Of a stretch of 30,224 nt of DNA, positions 1 to 7,064 are shown piece after piece (within the stretch, counting starts at the first letter, position 1; each line of letters starts with the position of its first letter). Source of the DNA: JAUYIW01 sp043818555 (GTDB taxonomy: Bacteria; Patescibacteriota; Patescibacteriia; UBA9934); the NCBI GenBank assembly GCA_043818555.1, contig JBDRFP010000005.1, positions 1 to 30,224 on the forward strand, given 5' to 3'. Under the pieces are notes generated by a model that was not told where the DNA came from, searched no databases, and saw nothing but the letters and a program-made list of their open reading frames with translations. The translations under genes and the position numbers were made by a program.

Positions 1-52
1 GGACGAGGTCGTCGAATACGACGACCAAGAGGGCGAGTGGGTCTGCTACTAG
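1..52 (+). CDS. C-terminal end of an unidentified protein (partial)
   Basis: The window opens inside a reading frame that runs from base 2 to a TAG at 50-52. The sixteen visible residues are acidic and end in EGEWVCY. The rest of the gene lies to the left of the window, so neither family nor length can be stated. A strong hairpin follows 30 bases later. The GC-rich codon use matches the small genes downstream, so it probably belongs to the same accessory block. Confidence 0.45.
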   Translation, partial: DEVVEYDDQEGEWVCY

Positions 53-83
53 CAGCCCCAGGGCCTAAAAACCCAAAACCGTC

Positions 84-110
84 CGGCCGGAGCTTAAAAA
101 ACTCCGGCCG
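84..110 (+). terminator. Hairpin after the first partial gene, probable terminator
   Basis: A perfect 9-bp stem (CGGCCGGAG at 84-92, CTCCGGCCG at 102-110) closes an A-rich loop. The following TTCTCAT is only weakly T-rich, so termination may be partial. Confidence 0.5.
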
Positions 111-158
111 TTCTCATATCTGCAGGATTTTACATCATGCATGTATGTGAACAATTTT

Positions 159-277
159 CCCTGAATGATTATTCCGGGGACAATCATTGTTTGGCGAGCT
201 CGTCACCGAGAGCCGGACGGAATCACACGAAGTGTGTGAAGTCCGACTCTTGGTGACAGAGCGAGCTCACAACCAAT
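159..277 (+). other. Double stem-loop element A
   Basis: First of three related double hairpins. Hairpin 1 (159-179) starts CCCTGAAT and ends ATTCCGGGG. The shared link GACAATCATTG follows. Hairpin 2 (186-277) is very long: ATTG, GAGCTC, GTCACC, GAG and CGGAC on the left pair with GTCCG, CTC, GGTGAC, GAGCTC and CAAT on the right. It ends just before the membrane-protein gene at 315. The function is unknown; RNA processing, mRNA stabilisation or protein binding are all possible. Confidence 0.6.
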
Positions 278-314
278 GCTAGTCCTATTCCATATACTCA
301 AACCCGAGGTATTC

Positions 315-698
315 ATGATAGATATTCTGCTCAGCGTTCTAGCGAACTGGAAGGCTATCTGGCTTTCCAGTAGCGCTCAGCAATGTTGGGCCATCTGGAT
401 GTCCTACGCGTGCGGAACGGTTATGCTCTGCATGACCGTCTACCTGCCCGTGGGCGCCCTGATGATGTTTGGTGTCAAGAACAAGACACTGGGCAAGGTC
501 CTTGGCTGGACTGCGGCGTTCAATGTCCTGCTCGCGATCGCGCCCTGCGTGATCCCGGTGGCCATCCCGGTGGCCGGACTCTACTACGGCATCCGTGCCT
601 ACAGGAGTTCGCAGGCGAACCAGAACCGCAACCGTCAACGTGACGGAGGCCGAGGAGGTCACCGCGGTGGTGGCCGAAGGGGACGCGGGCGTCCGTGA
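315..698 (+). CDS. Small membrane protein with an Arg/Gly-rich tail
   Basis: A 127-residue protein of unrecognised family. Two or three hydrophobic stretches (about residues 1-15, 30-53 and 63-90) suggest membrane segments. The last 30 residues are Arg, Gly, Asn and Gln, with repeated RGG/GRG steps as seen in nucleic-acid-binding tails. ATG 315 is chosen because GAGGT ends 4 bases before it; an in-frame ATG at 276 would add 13 residues and starts right at the edge of the upstream hairpin. It is first in a run of four small plus-strand genes separated by hairpins. A membrane-anchored RNA- or DNA-binding protein is an inference from composition only. Confidence 0.6.
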   Translation: MIDILLSVLANWKAIWLSSSAQQCWAIWMSYACGTVMLCMTVYLPVGALMMFGVKNKTLGKVLGWTAAFNVLLAIAPCVIPVAIPVAGLYYGIRAYRSSQANQNRNRQRDGGRGGHRGGGRRGRGRP

Positions 699-723
699 TA
701 CGACCCGTGCTGAACCCCATCGT

Positions 724-793
724 CCCTGAGCTCGATCATCATGATCGACTCGGGGGACAATCATTGGTTAGGAGATTCACTCCCTCCTGACCA
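724..793 (+). other. Double stem-loop element B
   Basis: Second copy of the double hairpin. Hairpin 1 (724-755) has CCC, GAG and CGATC arms closing on ATCAT. The link GGGGGACAATCATTGG follows. Hairpin 2 pairs TGGTTAGGA (765-773) with TCCTGACCA (785-793). It separates the membrane-protein gene from the microprotein gene at 837. Confidence 0.55.
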
Positions 794-836
794 GCGATCG
801 TTCAATTCATTTTTTCAACAGCAACAGGAGGCAGCA

Positions 837-935
837 ATGCTCAAGAAGTGGGCCATGAAAGCCCTTAGGTTCCTCGGAACCTTCTTCGCTATCGAAAGCA
901 AGGAGTTCTGGTGGCCCGACGGTCAGCCAGACTAG
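837..935 (+). CDS. 32-aa microprotein, paralogue 1 (WWPDG family)
   Basis: A 32-residue protein that starts at an ATG 6 bases after a perfect AGGAGG. It has a basic amphipathic N-terminal half (KKWAMKALRFLGTFFAIE) and an acidic/aromatic end, EFWWPDGQPD. The gene at 1311 encodes a second copy with the same plan: both contain GT-x-FAIE and EFWWPDG-x-PD. Conservation of the peptide while the DNA has diverged supports real translation of both. The family is not recognised. The amphipathic helix next to membrane-protein genes suggests a membrane-associated peptide (inference). Confidence 0.75.
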   Translation: MLKKWAMKALRFLGTFFAIESKEFWWPDGQPD

Positions 936-946
936 ACCGCCCCGCA

Positions 947-1012
947 CCCTGAGCCAATCTGCTATGATTGGTTCAGGGGACATGCATTGTTCAGGAGGCA
1001 TCCTGACCAATG
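947..1012 (+). other. Double stem-loop element C
   Basis: Third and most regular copy. Hairpin 1 pairs CCCTGAGCCAATC (947-959) with GATTGGTTCAGGG (966-978) through 13 pairs including one G-U. The link GACATGCATTG follows. Hairpin 2 pairs CATTGTTCAGGA (985-996) with TCCTGACCAATG (1001-1012). It lies between microprotein 1 and the membrane protein at 1051. Confidence 0.65.
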
Positions 1013-1050
1013 CTCGTAAAAACATCCAAAACCCAAACTCGGAGAAATAC

Positions 1051-1287
1051 ATGGAAGCAATGGCGGCCATGATCGCGAGCCTAGTGATGCTCGCCGTTCC
1101 TACGCTGTTCTTAGTCGTAGGCACGGTAATCGTGCTCGACAAGTTCAGCTTCCTGTTCCCCAAGGCAGTCCGCAAGCAGATCGCCAAACTCAAGAAGAGC
1201 CCACTCACGGTGGCCTTCTGGGTCTTCTGCTGGCCGCTGGTTCTGTGCTGGAAGATCGGCAAGTGGATCATCAAGGAGCTGCTCTAA
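1051..1287 (+). CDS. Small two-helix membrane protein
   Basis: A 78-residue protein of unknown family with two hydrophobic segments (about residues 6-30 and 52-68) joined by a basic loop (RKQIAKLKK) and a Lys-containing C-terminus. ATG 1051 is chosen because CGGAGAA precedes it at normal spacing and upstream in-frame residues would run back through the hairpin. It is followed after 23 bases by the second microprotein gene, so the order membrane protein then microprotein occurs twice in this cluster. Confidence 0.65.
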   Translation: MEAMAAMIASLVMLAVPTLFLVVGTVIVLDKFSFLFPKAVRKQIAKLKKSPLTVAFWVFCWPLVLCWKIGKWIIKELL

Positions 1288-1310
1288 ATCTATCAACAAA
1301 GGAATAAACA

Positions 1311-1412
1311 GTGCCTAGTAAAAAATGGTACATCAAAGTCCTGAAGTTCATCGGAACACTCTTCGCCATCGAGGACGAAGAATTCTGGTGGCCCGACGGC
1401 AAGCCCGACTAG
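1311..1412 (+). CDS. 33-aa microprotein, paralogue 2 (WWPDG family)
   Basis: A 33-residue protein starting at GTG 1311, 7 bases after AAAGGA; no ATG is available in this frame. Its sequence matches the microprotein at 837 from the KKW near the start through FIGTLFAIE to EFWWPDGKPD. Replacements are conservative (Arg/Lys, Leu/Ile, Ser/Asp, Gln/Lys). It is the last gene before a hairpin and a terminator. Function unknown. Confidence 0.72.
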   Translation: MPSKKWYIKVLKFIGTLFAIEDEEFWWPDGKPD

Positions 1413-1423
1413 CAGACCCCCGT

Positions 1424-1489
1424 CCCCGAACCGACCAAAAATCGATTCGGGGCCAAAGAAAAAACCACATCATTCCGATGCGGTTTTTT
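1424..1489 (+). terminator. Hairpin D and rho-independent terminator
   Basis: CCCCGAA (1424-1430) pairs with TTCGGGG (1446-1452), resembling hairpin 1 of elements A-C without the GACAATCATTG link. A second stem CCACATC / GATGCGG (1465-1483) is flanked by A6 and T6, a good terminator on the plus strand and possibly on both. It closes the small-gene cluster. Confidence 0.7.
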
Positions 1490-1494
1490 GATTC

Positions 1495-1523
1495 TTGACA
1501 AAATTCTCAATAACTGCTAAGGT
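1495..1523 (+). promoter_or_regulatory. Promoter of the DksA/TraR-like gene
   Basis: A perfect -35 TTGACA (1495-1500), a 17-base spacer and a -10-like TAAGGT (1518-1523) lie directly after the terminator. The predicted start leaves a leader of roughly 20 bases containing GGAGG. Confidence 0.6.
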
Positions 1524-1547
1524 GCTCGGTCATATCTGGAGGTGATT

Positions 1548-1829
1548 ATGGCGCCGCACATTTCAGAACTACAAGAACGCCACGCAGCGCTCACGGCAGA
1601 GTTCAACGAACAGCCATCACGCGCGCTCCAGGGTAGGCTCAAGGTCAAAATCCTGGGTGTGGAGCGAGTCATCAAGGCCATTCAGACCGGCCAATACGAA
1701 TATGGAGTCTGTATGACCTGCCGGGAGCCCATCAGTCCAAGACGACTGGCTGCGATCCCCGAAGCTACCGAGTGCATTCAATGCGCACAAGCGAGCGATA
1801 GGAGAACGCAATGGTTCCACACGTTGTAA
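1548..1829 (+). CDS. DksA/TraR-type C4 zinc-finger protein
   Basis: A 93-residue protein. The N-terminal 50 residues look helical and charged; the C-terminal part carries CMTCREPIS...ECIQCA, the four-cysteine zinc finger of the DksA/TraR family. Characterised members bind in the secondary channel of RNA polymerase and alter initiation with or without ppGpp. The length fits short TraR-like or YbiI-like forms rather than full DksA (about 150 residues). ATG 1548 has GGAGG 5 bases upstream. It overlaps the next gene by 19 bases, so the two are probably translationally coupled. TraR-like genes are often carried on plasmids and phages, in keeping with the accessory look of this block. Confidence 0.85.
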   Translation: MAPHISELQERHAALTAEFNEQPSRALQGRLKVKILGVERVIKAIQTGQYEYGVCMTCREPISPRRLAAIPEATECIQCAQASDRRTQWFHTL

Positions 1830-2242
1830 GGAAATTTCTACTAGAACTACCAGCCCCCATCGACATAATGACACAAGAGCAGGGCGTGCTAGTCTTCCCT
1901 GCCGACTTCGTCGTACCGTCTCATTTTATGGGCCGGTGGGCGCATACCATGCTCTACATGAGCAATTTAGTAGCGGCTACCCACTTGGCAATGCGCATCG
2001 AGCCAACTTTGATCGAAGTAGACCACGCCTTGCTAGAAGCGGGCCTGGATCGATTCGAGAAAAAGTACAAAGATGCAGACCTGCTAGCCAGGAACACCGA
2101 ATTCATGTTCGCTACAGAAGGCGAAGACACTCTTCGCCTGCAGCAGCTCTTCATAGCCTTGCACGCAAGGCACGTGGGAGCCATATGGGGAGACTTTCCA
2201 ACAGAAAAACTCTTCATAAAAAAACACGCCTCGGCCAAATAA
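1811..2242 (+). CDS. Unknown 143-aa protein
   Basis: No family recognised. It starts at an ATG inside the end of the zinc-finger gene, 5 bases after AGGAGA, which supports this start over the internal Met at 1868. The middle is helical with charged stretches (EKKYKDADLLARNTEF) and the C-terminus is basic. No signal peptide or clear membrane segment. The overlap with the DksA/TraR-like gene suggests one transcript and a related role, but no specific function can be given. Confidence 0.6.
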   Translation: MVPHVVRKFLLELPAPIDIMTQEQGVLVFPADFVVPSHFMGRWAHTMLYMSNLVAATHLAMRIEPTLIEVDHALLEAGLDRFEKKYKDADLLARNTEFMFATEGEDTLRLQQLFIALHARHVGAIWGDFPTEKLFIKKHASAK

Positions 2243-2260
2243 GCCGGGGCGGCTTTATTT
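2228..2260 (+). terminator. Terminator between convergent genes
   Basis: GCCTCGGC (2228-2235) pairs with GCCGGGGC (2243-2250), followed by GGCTTTATTTTA. The stop codon of the preceding gene lies in the loop. Confidence 0.65.
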
Positions 2261-3132
2261 TACATTTTCTTTGATCCCGGCGCATCCCTCAAGCCTAAAT
2301 TCTTCCTCGTCTCCCCATTAATTGGAACCCGTGAAATAATTTTAAGCGGCCTGGTCACCCCTACCCAATTATGTTCCGGAATAAAATGATATCTCGAGGT
2401 CGCCCTGTTCTCTCTAGCTCTTCTAACATCACCCTCTGCATTCACTTCTACCAAATACAGCCAGTTGCCTTCAGGATAAAGATGCTGCGTGTCTAGGCTA
2501 TACCAGGTCCAGCCAGACAATATCCTATCACCCTCTTCTTCTTCCCGAACCTCCTCAAGCTTGGAGGCCCTAGACTCAACGGCGGCGCTTTGTTTAATCT
2601 GACCACTAGGAATATCTATGGGCGCGGTATGAAAACCAATATATCTTCTTGGCATTTTTTTGCCGCTCGTAGACTTTGATTGAAAATACTGCTCCAAATC
2701 CTTTATATCCACTTCCTCTAAATCAAAATCTTCAATCGACTTAGCGTCCTCGGGCGCTACATCGGAATCGTAACCACGTTTTTGCAAATAAATTGCCAGC
2801 GCCCTTGGCGGTGCCTGTTGAGCAAGAAAATACTTGTACGATTCAAAACTAGGATTTTCCTCTCTTATACTGCCAAAAAGCGCCTCGTCACCTGTAACTT
2901 TATATAACCATCTATTAAACGTCTCCTGAGAAGGAGCTGGCCGCTCCGCGCCCTCTTCTACTGCCTCTTTGTCGGAGTTAACCATGCTTAACAGGGCATT
3001 TAATTTTTGCTCCGGGCCCATCTTTCCAATCTCCTCGTACGGTAAAACATACGAAAGTTCATCATCCAAAAACCTGTCAAACTTAAATTTTTCCGACTCA
3101 ATGTATTCTTGCTCTTCGTGTTCCATTGACAT
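2260..3132 (-). CDS. Unknown acidic protein at the end of the tsaD-polX operon
   Basis: A 290-residue protein rich in Glu and Asp for its first 200 residues. The C-terminal third is a more ordered mixed domain (from PRRYIGFHTAP through WTWYSLDTQHLY, WLYLVEV and YHFIPEHNWVGV). The spacing of an early YIGFHTAP-like turn and a later YxVEV strand faintly recalls ADP-ribosyltransferase-like folds, but no catalytic triad can be assigned, so this is only a thought. No signal peptide or membrane segment. It starts 16 bases after polX and is presumably co-transcribed. Confidence 0.6.
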   Translation of the reverse strand: MSMEHEEQEYIESEKFKFDRFLDDELSYVLPYEEIGKMGPEQKLNALLSMVNSDKEAVEEGAERPAPSQETFNRWLYKVTGDEALFGSIREENPSFESYKYFLAQQAPPRALAIYLQKRGYDSDVAPEDAKSIEDFDLEEVDIKDLEQYFQSKSTSGKKMPRRYIGFHTAPIDIPSGQIKQSAAVESRASKLEEVREEEEGDRILSGWTWYSLDTQHLYPEGNWLYLVEVNAEGDVRRARENRATSRYHFIPEHNWVGVTRPLKIISRVPINGETRKNLGLRDAPGSKKM

Positions 3133-3148
3133 ATTCAGCTTCCGGTAA

Positions 3149-4894
3149 TTATATTCTTTGCTTTTTTTGTGATAGCTTCTTTTCCAGCATATCTACTGAC
3201 AAGGCATTCAGCACATCCGCCTTTCTGGCCCATCCTCTCCGAGCCTGAGCCACGCCCAGGTCGAGATATTTCAAATGTTCTGTGCTGTGCGCATCTGTGT
3301 TGATTACCAACTTCACCCCAGCGTCAACCGCCATCCTAATGTGAGCATCGTTTAAGTCTAATCGGTCTGGAAATGCGTTAGCTTCGAGCGCCACTTTGTA
3401 CTCCTTGGCAGCTTCCACGATCTTGCTCATGTCAATCTTGTACCCTGGTCGCTTGTTAATTACCCGCCCGGTTGGATGGAACAAAATATTCACTAGCGGA
3501 TTCTTCATGGCCCTAATTATCCGCTCAGTCATTTCCTCCTCGCTCATGCCAAAGTTCGAATGCACTGCCACGCTCACAATGTCGAGCCTTTCGAGCGCCG
3601 CATCGGATAAATCAAGCTTGCCGTCCTTCAAAATCTCAACTTCCGAACTTTTCAAAACCTTAAACCCTCGCATTTTCTTGTTTACCTTGTCGATCTCGCG
3701 CGCCTGACGTGCAAGGTCAGTCTCGTTAAGACCGCCGGTCATTGCAAGCGACTTGGTGTGATCCGTAATCGCAATGTATTCGAGCCCGAGATCGCGCGCC
3801 GCTTGCGCCATATCCTCAATCGAATCGTGCCCGTCCGACCAATCAGTTTGAATTTGCAAATCACCTTTGATTGATCCGTACGGAATTAGCGCAGGCAACT
3901 TGCCCTGAAGTGCGACTTCTACCTCCCCACGAGCTTCGCGAATCTCTGGCGGCGGAGTCTTCATGCCCAATCGACGATAAACCTCGTCCTCATTCTTCCC
4001 TGCCAAAACCTTTTTGCCCTTTTTAATCCCGTACTCGCTTAACTTCAAACCCTTGTCGATCGCTAGTGAGCGAATTTGAATATTGTGCTCTTTCGACCCT
4101 GTAAAGTGAACTAGCGCCGCTCCGTAAACTGCAGGATTAATCACAAGTAAGTCGCCATCCATTCCAAAAGTGAACTTAACCGCCACCTGCGCCTGGCCTT
4201 CTTCCACCACCTTCTCGACAAACGGCAAATTTTTAAATGCCTCAATCGCCTTCTTTGGCTTTTTAGTTGCTACAATAAAATCAAGGTCGCCAATGGTTTC
4301 TTTGCGTCGACGCACCGACCCGCACACATCAAACTTGCTCACGCCCTCCACTGCGCGCATGCGCTCCTCAATCTGCTCGGCATGATACAGTGCAAAGTTG
4401 AGCAACACTCGTCCGCGACCCTTTTTCAAAAAGCTAATTCCCTCGAGCATTTTTTCCTGACTTCGCTTTCCAAACCCGCTTAACTTTTCTATCTTCCCTG
4501 CCTTGATCGCTCGCTCAAGATCAGCAACGGTTTTAATCTTCAACCGGCGATACAACTCCACCACTGTCTTTGGCCCAACGCCTTCAATAGCAGTGAGCGC
4601 CAAAATATCAAACGGATACTTGCGCTTCATTTTCTCAAACAGCTCCGACCTGCCCAATGTAACCAACTCCTCGACCAACTCCGTTATCGATTTGCCGATC
4701 CCTGGAAGATCATCAATACACCCTCGCCCGCACTCGCGGTACATGCTCGATAATTCCTCACCCAACTCCTCAACGGTCTTTGCCGCAATTTCATAAGCCT
4801 GAGGTTTGAACTGAACCCCCTCGGCTTCATAAATCGCCGCGATCTCTTTTAAGATGCGTGCGATGTCCCTGTTTGTGACTTTCCGCTTTGGCAT
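3149..4894 (-). CDS. polX: DNA polymerase X family protein with PHP domain
   Basis: A 581-residue protein, the usual length of bacterial PolX, which fills short gaps during base-excision repair. Order: N-terminal 8-kDa-like domain with helix-hairpin-helix repeats (DDLPGIGKS about residue 65, AIEGVGPKT about 105), polymerase core with GSVRRRKETIGDLDFIV carrying the metal-binding Asp pair, then FTGSKEHN, then the PHP domain from about residue 345 (SDG, ITDH, HSNF, HPTGR, NTDAHS). The first PHP motif reads LQIQTDWSDG, so a His expected before the T/S is Gln, which may weaken the 3'-exonuclease. Start ATG 4894 gives MPKRKVTNRD; upstream in-frame codons overlap smr. It lies 4 bases from the smr stop. 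Confidence 0.92.
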   Translation of the reverse strand: MPKRKVTNRDIARILKEIAAIYEAEGVQFKPQAYEIAAKTVEELGEELSSMYRECGRGCIDDLPGIGKSITELVEELVTLGRSELFEKMKRKYPFDILALTAIEGVGPKTVVELYRRLKIKTVADLERAIKAGKIEKLSGFGKRSQEKMLEGISFLKKGRGRVLLNFALYHAEQIEERMRAVEGVSKFDVCGSVRRRKETIGDLDFIVATKKPKKAIEAFKNLPFVEKVVEEGQAQVAVKFTFGMDGDLLVINPAVYGAALVHFTGSKEHNIQIRSLAIDKGLKLSEYGIKKGKKVLAGKNEDEVYRRLGMKTPPPEIREARGEVEVALQGKLPALIPYGSIKGDLQIQTDWSDGHDSIEDMAQAARDLGLEYIAITDHTKSLAMTGGLNETDLARQAREIDKVNKKMRGFKVLKSSEVEILKDGKLDLSDAALERLDIVSVAVHSNFGMSEEEMTERIIRAMKNPLVNILFHPTGRVINKRPGYKIDMSKIVEAAKEYKVALEANAFPDRLDLNDAHIRMAVDAGVKLVINTDAHSTEHLKYLDLGVAQARRGWARKADVLNALSVDMLEKKLSQKKQRI

Positions 4895-4898
4895 GAGA

Positions 4899-5201
4899 TT
4901 AAAAATTATCGAGCACAGCGATCGTTTCCGGGCCAAACTGCTTGGACCGCCGCACATACGGACTCGACGACACTATCCTTGGAACATCTCGAGCCAGAAT
5001 TCCCTGCCCCGTACCTGTCACAACCCTCACGACCTTATCACCTGCCGCATAGCGCAAGTCTAGAAACTTGTCGAGCTGATCCTCGGCAACATTTAGCGTT
5101 TCCCCGTGCAGGTCGAGCGTTGGAGTGTCCGGATTTTCGCGAGCAGTTAAAATTAGCGTATCGAGAAATGATTCTTTGTTTGTTTTTTCGCCCCCTTCCA
5201 T
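4899..5201 (-). CDS. Smr-domain protein
   Basis: A 100-residue stand-alone Smr (small MutS-related) domain. It has TLDLHGETL for the DLHG motif and VVTGTGQGIL for the HGTGxGxL-type loop, with Thr in place of the His often found there. Smr domains nick or bind DNA or RNA in MutS2 and ribosome-rescue proteins; the role of this short form is unknown. A perfect TATAAT (5208-5213) ends 6 bases before the ATG, so the gene may have its own leaderless promoter inside the operon. It is tightly packed between tsaE and polX. Confidence 0.85.
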   Translation of the reverse strand: MEGGEKTNKESFLDTLILTARENPDTPTLDLHGETLNVAEDQLDKFLDLRYAAGDKVVRVVTGTGQGILARDVPRIVSSSPYVRRSKQFGPETIAVLDNF

Positions 5202-5207
5202 AAAAGC

Positions 5208-5213
5208 ATTATA
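5208..5213 (-). promoter_or_regulatory. Internal -10 box in front of smr
   Basis: TATAAT on the minus strand in the 12-base gap between tsaE and smr. A transcript would begin at or next to the smr ATG, giving a leaderless mRNA for smr-polX. Confidence 0.5.
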
Positions 5214-5639
5214 TCAAAATTTGATCTTGCGCGTGGTTTCGTCGACAAAGTCCAATTTGATTTTATGAGTCGACTTTACCGGCAACTTTTCGACCACCTC
5301 TGGCCATTCGACGAATATCACTGTGTCTGATTTTTGATAATCATCGATCTCAAGTGCGTCTAGCTGGCTAGCATCGCTAAACCTGTACAAGTCGATGTGG
5401 ACGATCTTCTTGATCGACTTATGTTTAGTCGGGTATTCGTTCATTATTGTAAACGTTGGGCTCTTCACACGCGCGGTCGACCCTAAAGCTTCTGCAACTC
5501 CTCTAACAAAAGTCGTCTTGCCACTTCCAAGATCGCCAATTAGCTCCACGATCTCGCCTCCCTTCAACTTCGAAGCAAATTCACCGGCTAGCTTGCGGGT
5601 TTCGTCATCGGAATGGGTCGTATGGGTCTTATGGGTCAT
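5214..5639 (-). CDS. tsaE: tRNA threonylcarbamoyladenosine synthesis ATPase TsaE
   Basis: A 141-residue TsaE. The P-loop is GDLGSGKTTF (about residues 36-45), followed by the family motifs SPTFTIMNEY and HIDLYR, and VEWPEV towards the end. With TsaB, TsaC and TsaD it makes the t6A37 modification of ANN-decoding tRNAs; TsaE hydrolyses ATP to cycle the TsaB-TsaD complex. ATG 5639 is chosen, one base after the tsaD stop; an in-frame TTG at 5648 would overlap tsaD. Its position directly behind tsaD supports the assignment. Confidence 0.93.
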   Translation of the reverse strand: MTHKTHTTHSDDETRKLAGEFASKLKGGEIVELIGDLGSGKTTFVRGVAEALGSTARVKSPTFTIMNEYPTKHKSIKKIVHIDLYRFSDASQLDALEIDDYQKSDTVIFVEWPEVVEKLPVKSTHKIKLDFVDETTRKIKF

Positions 5640-5640
5640 A

Positions 5641-6759
5641 TTAGACAATGTCGAGATTTGGGTTAGCCACCAACTCTAGCGGGCTTACATAATTCTCCCG
5701 ATCCTGCGCGCGGAAAAATCCAGCGGCAGCAATCATAGCAGCGTTGTCCATGGAATATTTTATTGGCGGAGTGAATACTGGAAGCTCGAGCTCGCTCTTT
5801 GCTGTTTCGATAATGCGCTTTCTTAGCTCGGTATTTGCAGCCACACCTCCGGCGAGTACGATCGACGCAGGTTTGAGCTCGCGCGCTGCCCGAATAGTTT
5901 TCCGAACAAGCACATCAACCACAGCTTCTTGAAACGAAGCCGCAACATTGGCCGCGATCCCCCCACTTTTCAACGCTTCGATAAACTCAGCGTTGCCCTG
6001 AGTAGAGTCGAAGGGCAAGGGAGGGTTAGGGGGGGTTATTTGCAGGCCTTGATCAGCGAGCTTTCGAAGCGTGTAGAGCACCGAAGTCTTAAGTCCTGAA
6101 AAGCTAAAATCGTGTCCGGGACGATCAAGAAGTCCACGGGGAAAATCAAATGCGGTCGAGTCTCCTTTTTTGGCAAGCTTGGAAATTGCCGGCCCGCCCG
6201 GATAACCAAGCCCTAACATTTTTGCGACCTTGTCGAACGCCTCACCGGCAGCGTCGTCGAGTGTTTCACCAATGCGAACAAACTCTCCGTGGTTTTTCAT
6301 CAAGATAAGCTCACTGTGCCCTCCCGAAACTAACAAGCACAAAGCAGGAAAAAGCGGCAGCGCTAAATTAACATCTTCATCACGCAACCAGTTTGCATAA
6401 ATATGCCCCTCAAGATGACAAACCGGAATGAGTGGCTTGCCCCAGGCCCAAGCAAGAGTCTTAGCGGCCTCCACACCTACACGCAAGGCAGGCGCCAAAC
6501 CCGGCCCGGCAGTTACAGCGATCGCATCGATACCGGTTCCTTTCGCCGGCACCTCGTGCTTCAGCATTGGGATGATAGCCTCCAGATGCTTACGCGCCGC
6601 AACTTCAGGCACCACTCCGCCATACTTTGCATGCGTTTGAATCTGACTCAATACAACCGACTTGACCACAAGCAATTCGGCATTCTTCTTGCGCGAATCG
6701 CCTGCCACAATAGACAGCGCAGTTTCATCGCAACTTGATTCGATTCCAAGTATTCTCAT
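5641..6759 (-). CDS. tsaD: tRNA N6-threonylcarbamoyladenosine transferase TsaD
   Basis: A 372-residue ASKHA-fold TsaD. MRILGIESSCDETA opens the protein, HLEGHIYAN gives the metal-binding HxxxH, and LVSGGHSE, DDAAGEAFDK, PGGPAI, FSGLKT and VLAGGVAANTELR are all present. The enzyme moves the threonylcarbamoyl group from TC-AMP to A37 of tRNA. Between KLADQGLQI and NAEFIEAL lies a Pro-rich stretch, PPNPPLPFDSTQG, encoded by a palindromic repeat at 5996-6015 and a G-rich run; this looks like an in-frame repeat insertion in a surface loop. ATG 6759 is chosen over an upstream in-frame TTG. It heads the minus-strand operon. Confidence 0.95.
   Translation of the reverse strand: MRILGIESSCDETALSIVAGDSRKKNAELLVVKSVVLSQIQTHAKYGGVVPEVAARKHLEAIIPMLKHEVPAKGTGIDAIAVTAGPGLAPALRVGVEAAKTLAWAWGKPLIPVCHLEGHIYANWLRDEDVNLALPLFPALCLLVSGGHSELILMKNHGEFVRIGETLDDAAGEAFDKVAKMLGLGYPGGPAISKLAKKGDSTAFDFPRGLLDRPGHDFSFSGLKTSVLYTLRKLADQGLQITPPNPPLPFDSTQGNAEFIEALKSGGIAANVAASFQEAVVDVLVRKTIRAARELKPASIVLAGGVAANTELRKRIIETAKSELELPVFTPPIKYSMDNAAMIAAAGFFRAQDRENYVSPLELVANPNLDIV
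5996..6015. repeat. REP-like palindrome inside tsaD
   Basis: CCCTGAGTAGAGTCGAAGGG on the plus strand is a near-palindrome of the type often scattered between genes in bacteria. Here it lies inside the coding region and is read in frame as PFDSTQG without breaking the gene. Confidence 0.6.
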
Positions 6760-6774
6760 ACATCTAATGTCCAA

Positions 6775-7015
6775 TTACCGAATAACCAATCCCCAATGAA
6801 TAACCAATGCACAATGACCAATCGTCCAACTGTCATCCTGAGGAGCAGAGCTATCTGGCGACGAAGGATCTAGCGCAGCGCTTGAGCCCAGACGCTATGC
6901 TAGATCCTTCACTAAACTATAAACGATCGTTCAGGAAGATACTTTGTTGTCATTGGTAATTAGGAATTCATTGGTCATTGGGTCTTTGTGGGTTGGTCAT
7001 TTAAGTATGTACGAA
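6775..7015. repeat. Nested inverted repeats in the tsaD-slipin gap
   Basis: No gene is seen in the 305 bases between tsaD and the slipin gene. The centre (about 6831-6940) is a MITE-like element: TGTCATCCTGAGGAG and GACGAAGGATCTAGC on the left mirror GCTAGATCCTTC and CGTTCAGGA on the right. It is flanked by CCAATGA/TCATTGG-type degenerate repeats forming an outer inverted repeat. A second, better-preserved copy of the central element lies at 15777-15876. No transposase is present. Confidence 0.6.
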
Positions 7016-7026
7016 GTGTACCAGAC

Positions 7027-7055
7027 TAGACAAACAAGATCCAGCGTGCTAATGT
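7027..7055 (+). promoter_or_regulatory. Promoter of the slipin gene
   Basis: -35 TAGACA (7027-7032), 17-base spacer, -10-like TAATGT (7050-7055). The -10 box ends 9 bases before the ATG, so the mRNA would have almost no leader. There is no Shine-Dalgarno sequence. Confidence 0.45.
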
Positions 7056-7064
7056 TTAAACCAT

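Noticed and set aside
339..764. 141-codon minus-strand frame opposite the first membrane protein
   Set aside because: It is a shadow of the GC-rich gene at 315, low in hydrophobic order, and lacks a ribosome site.
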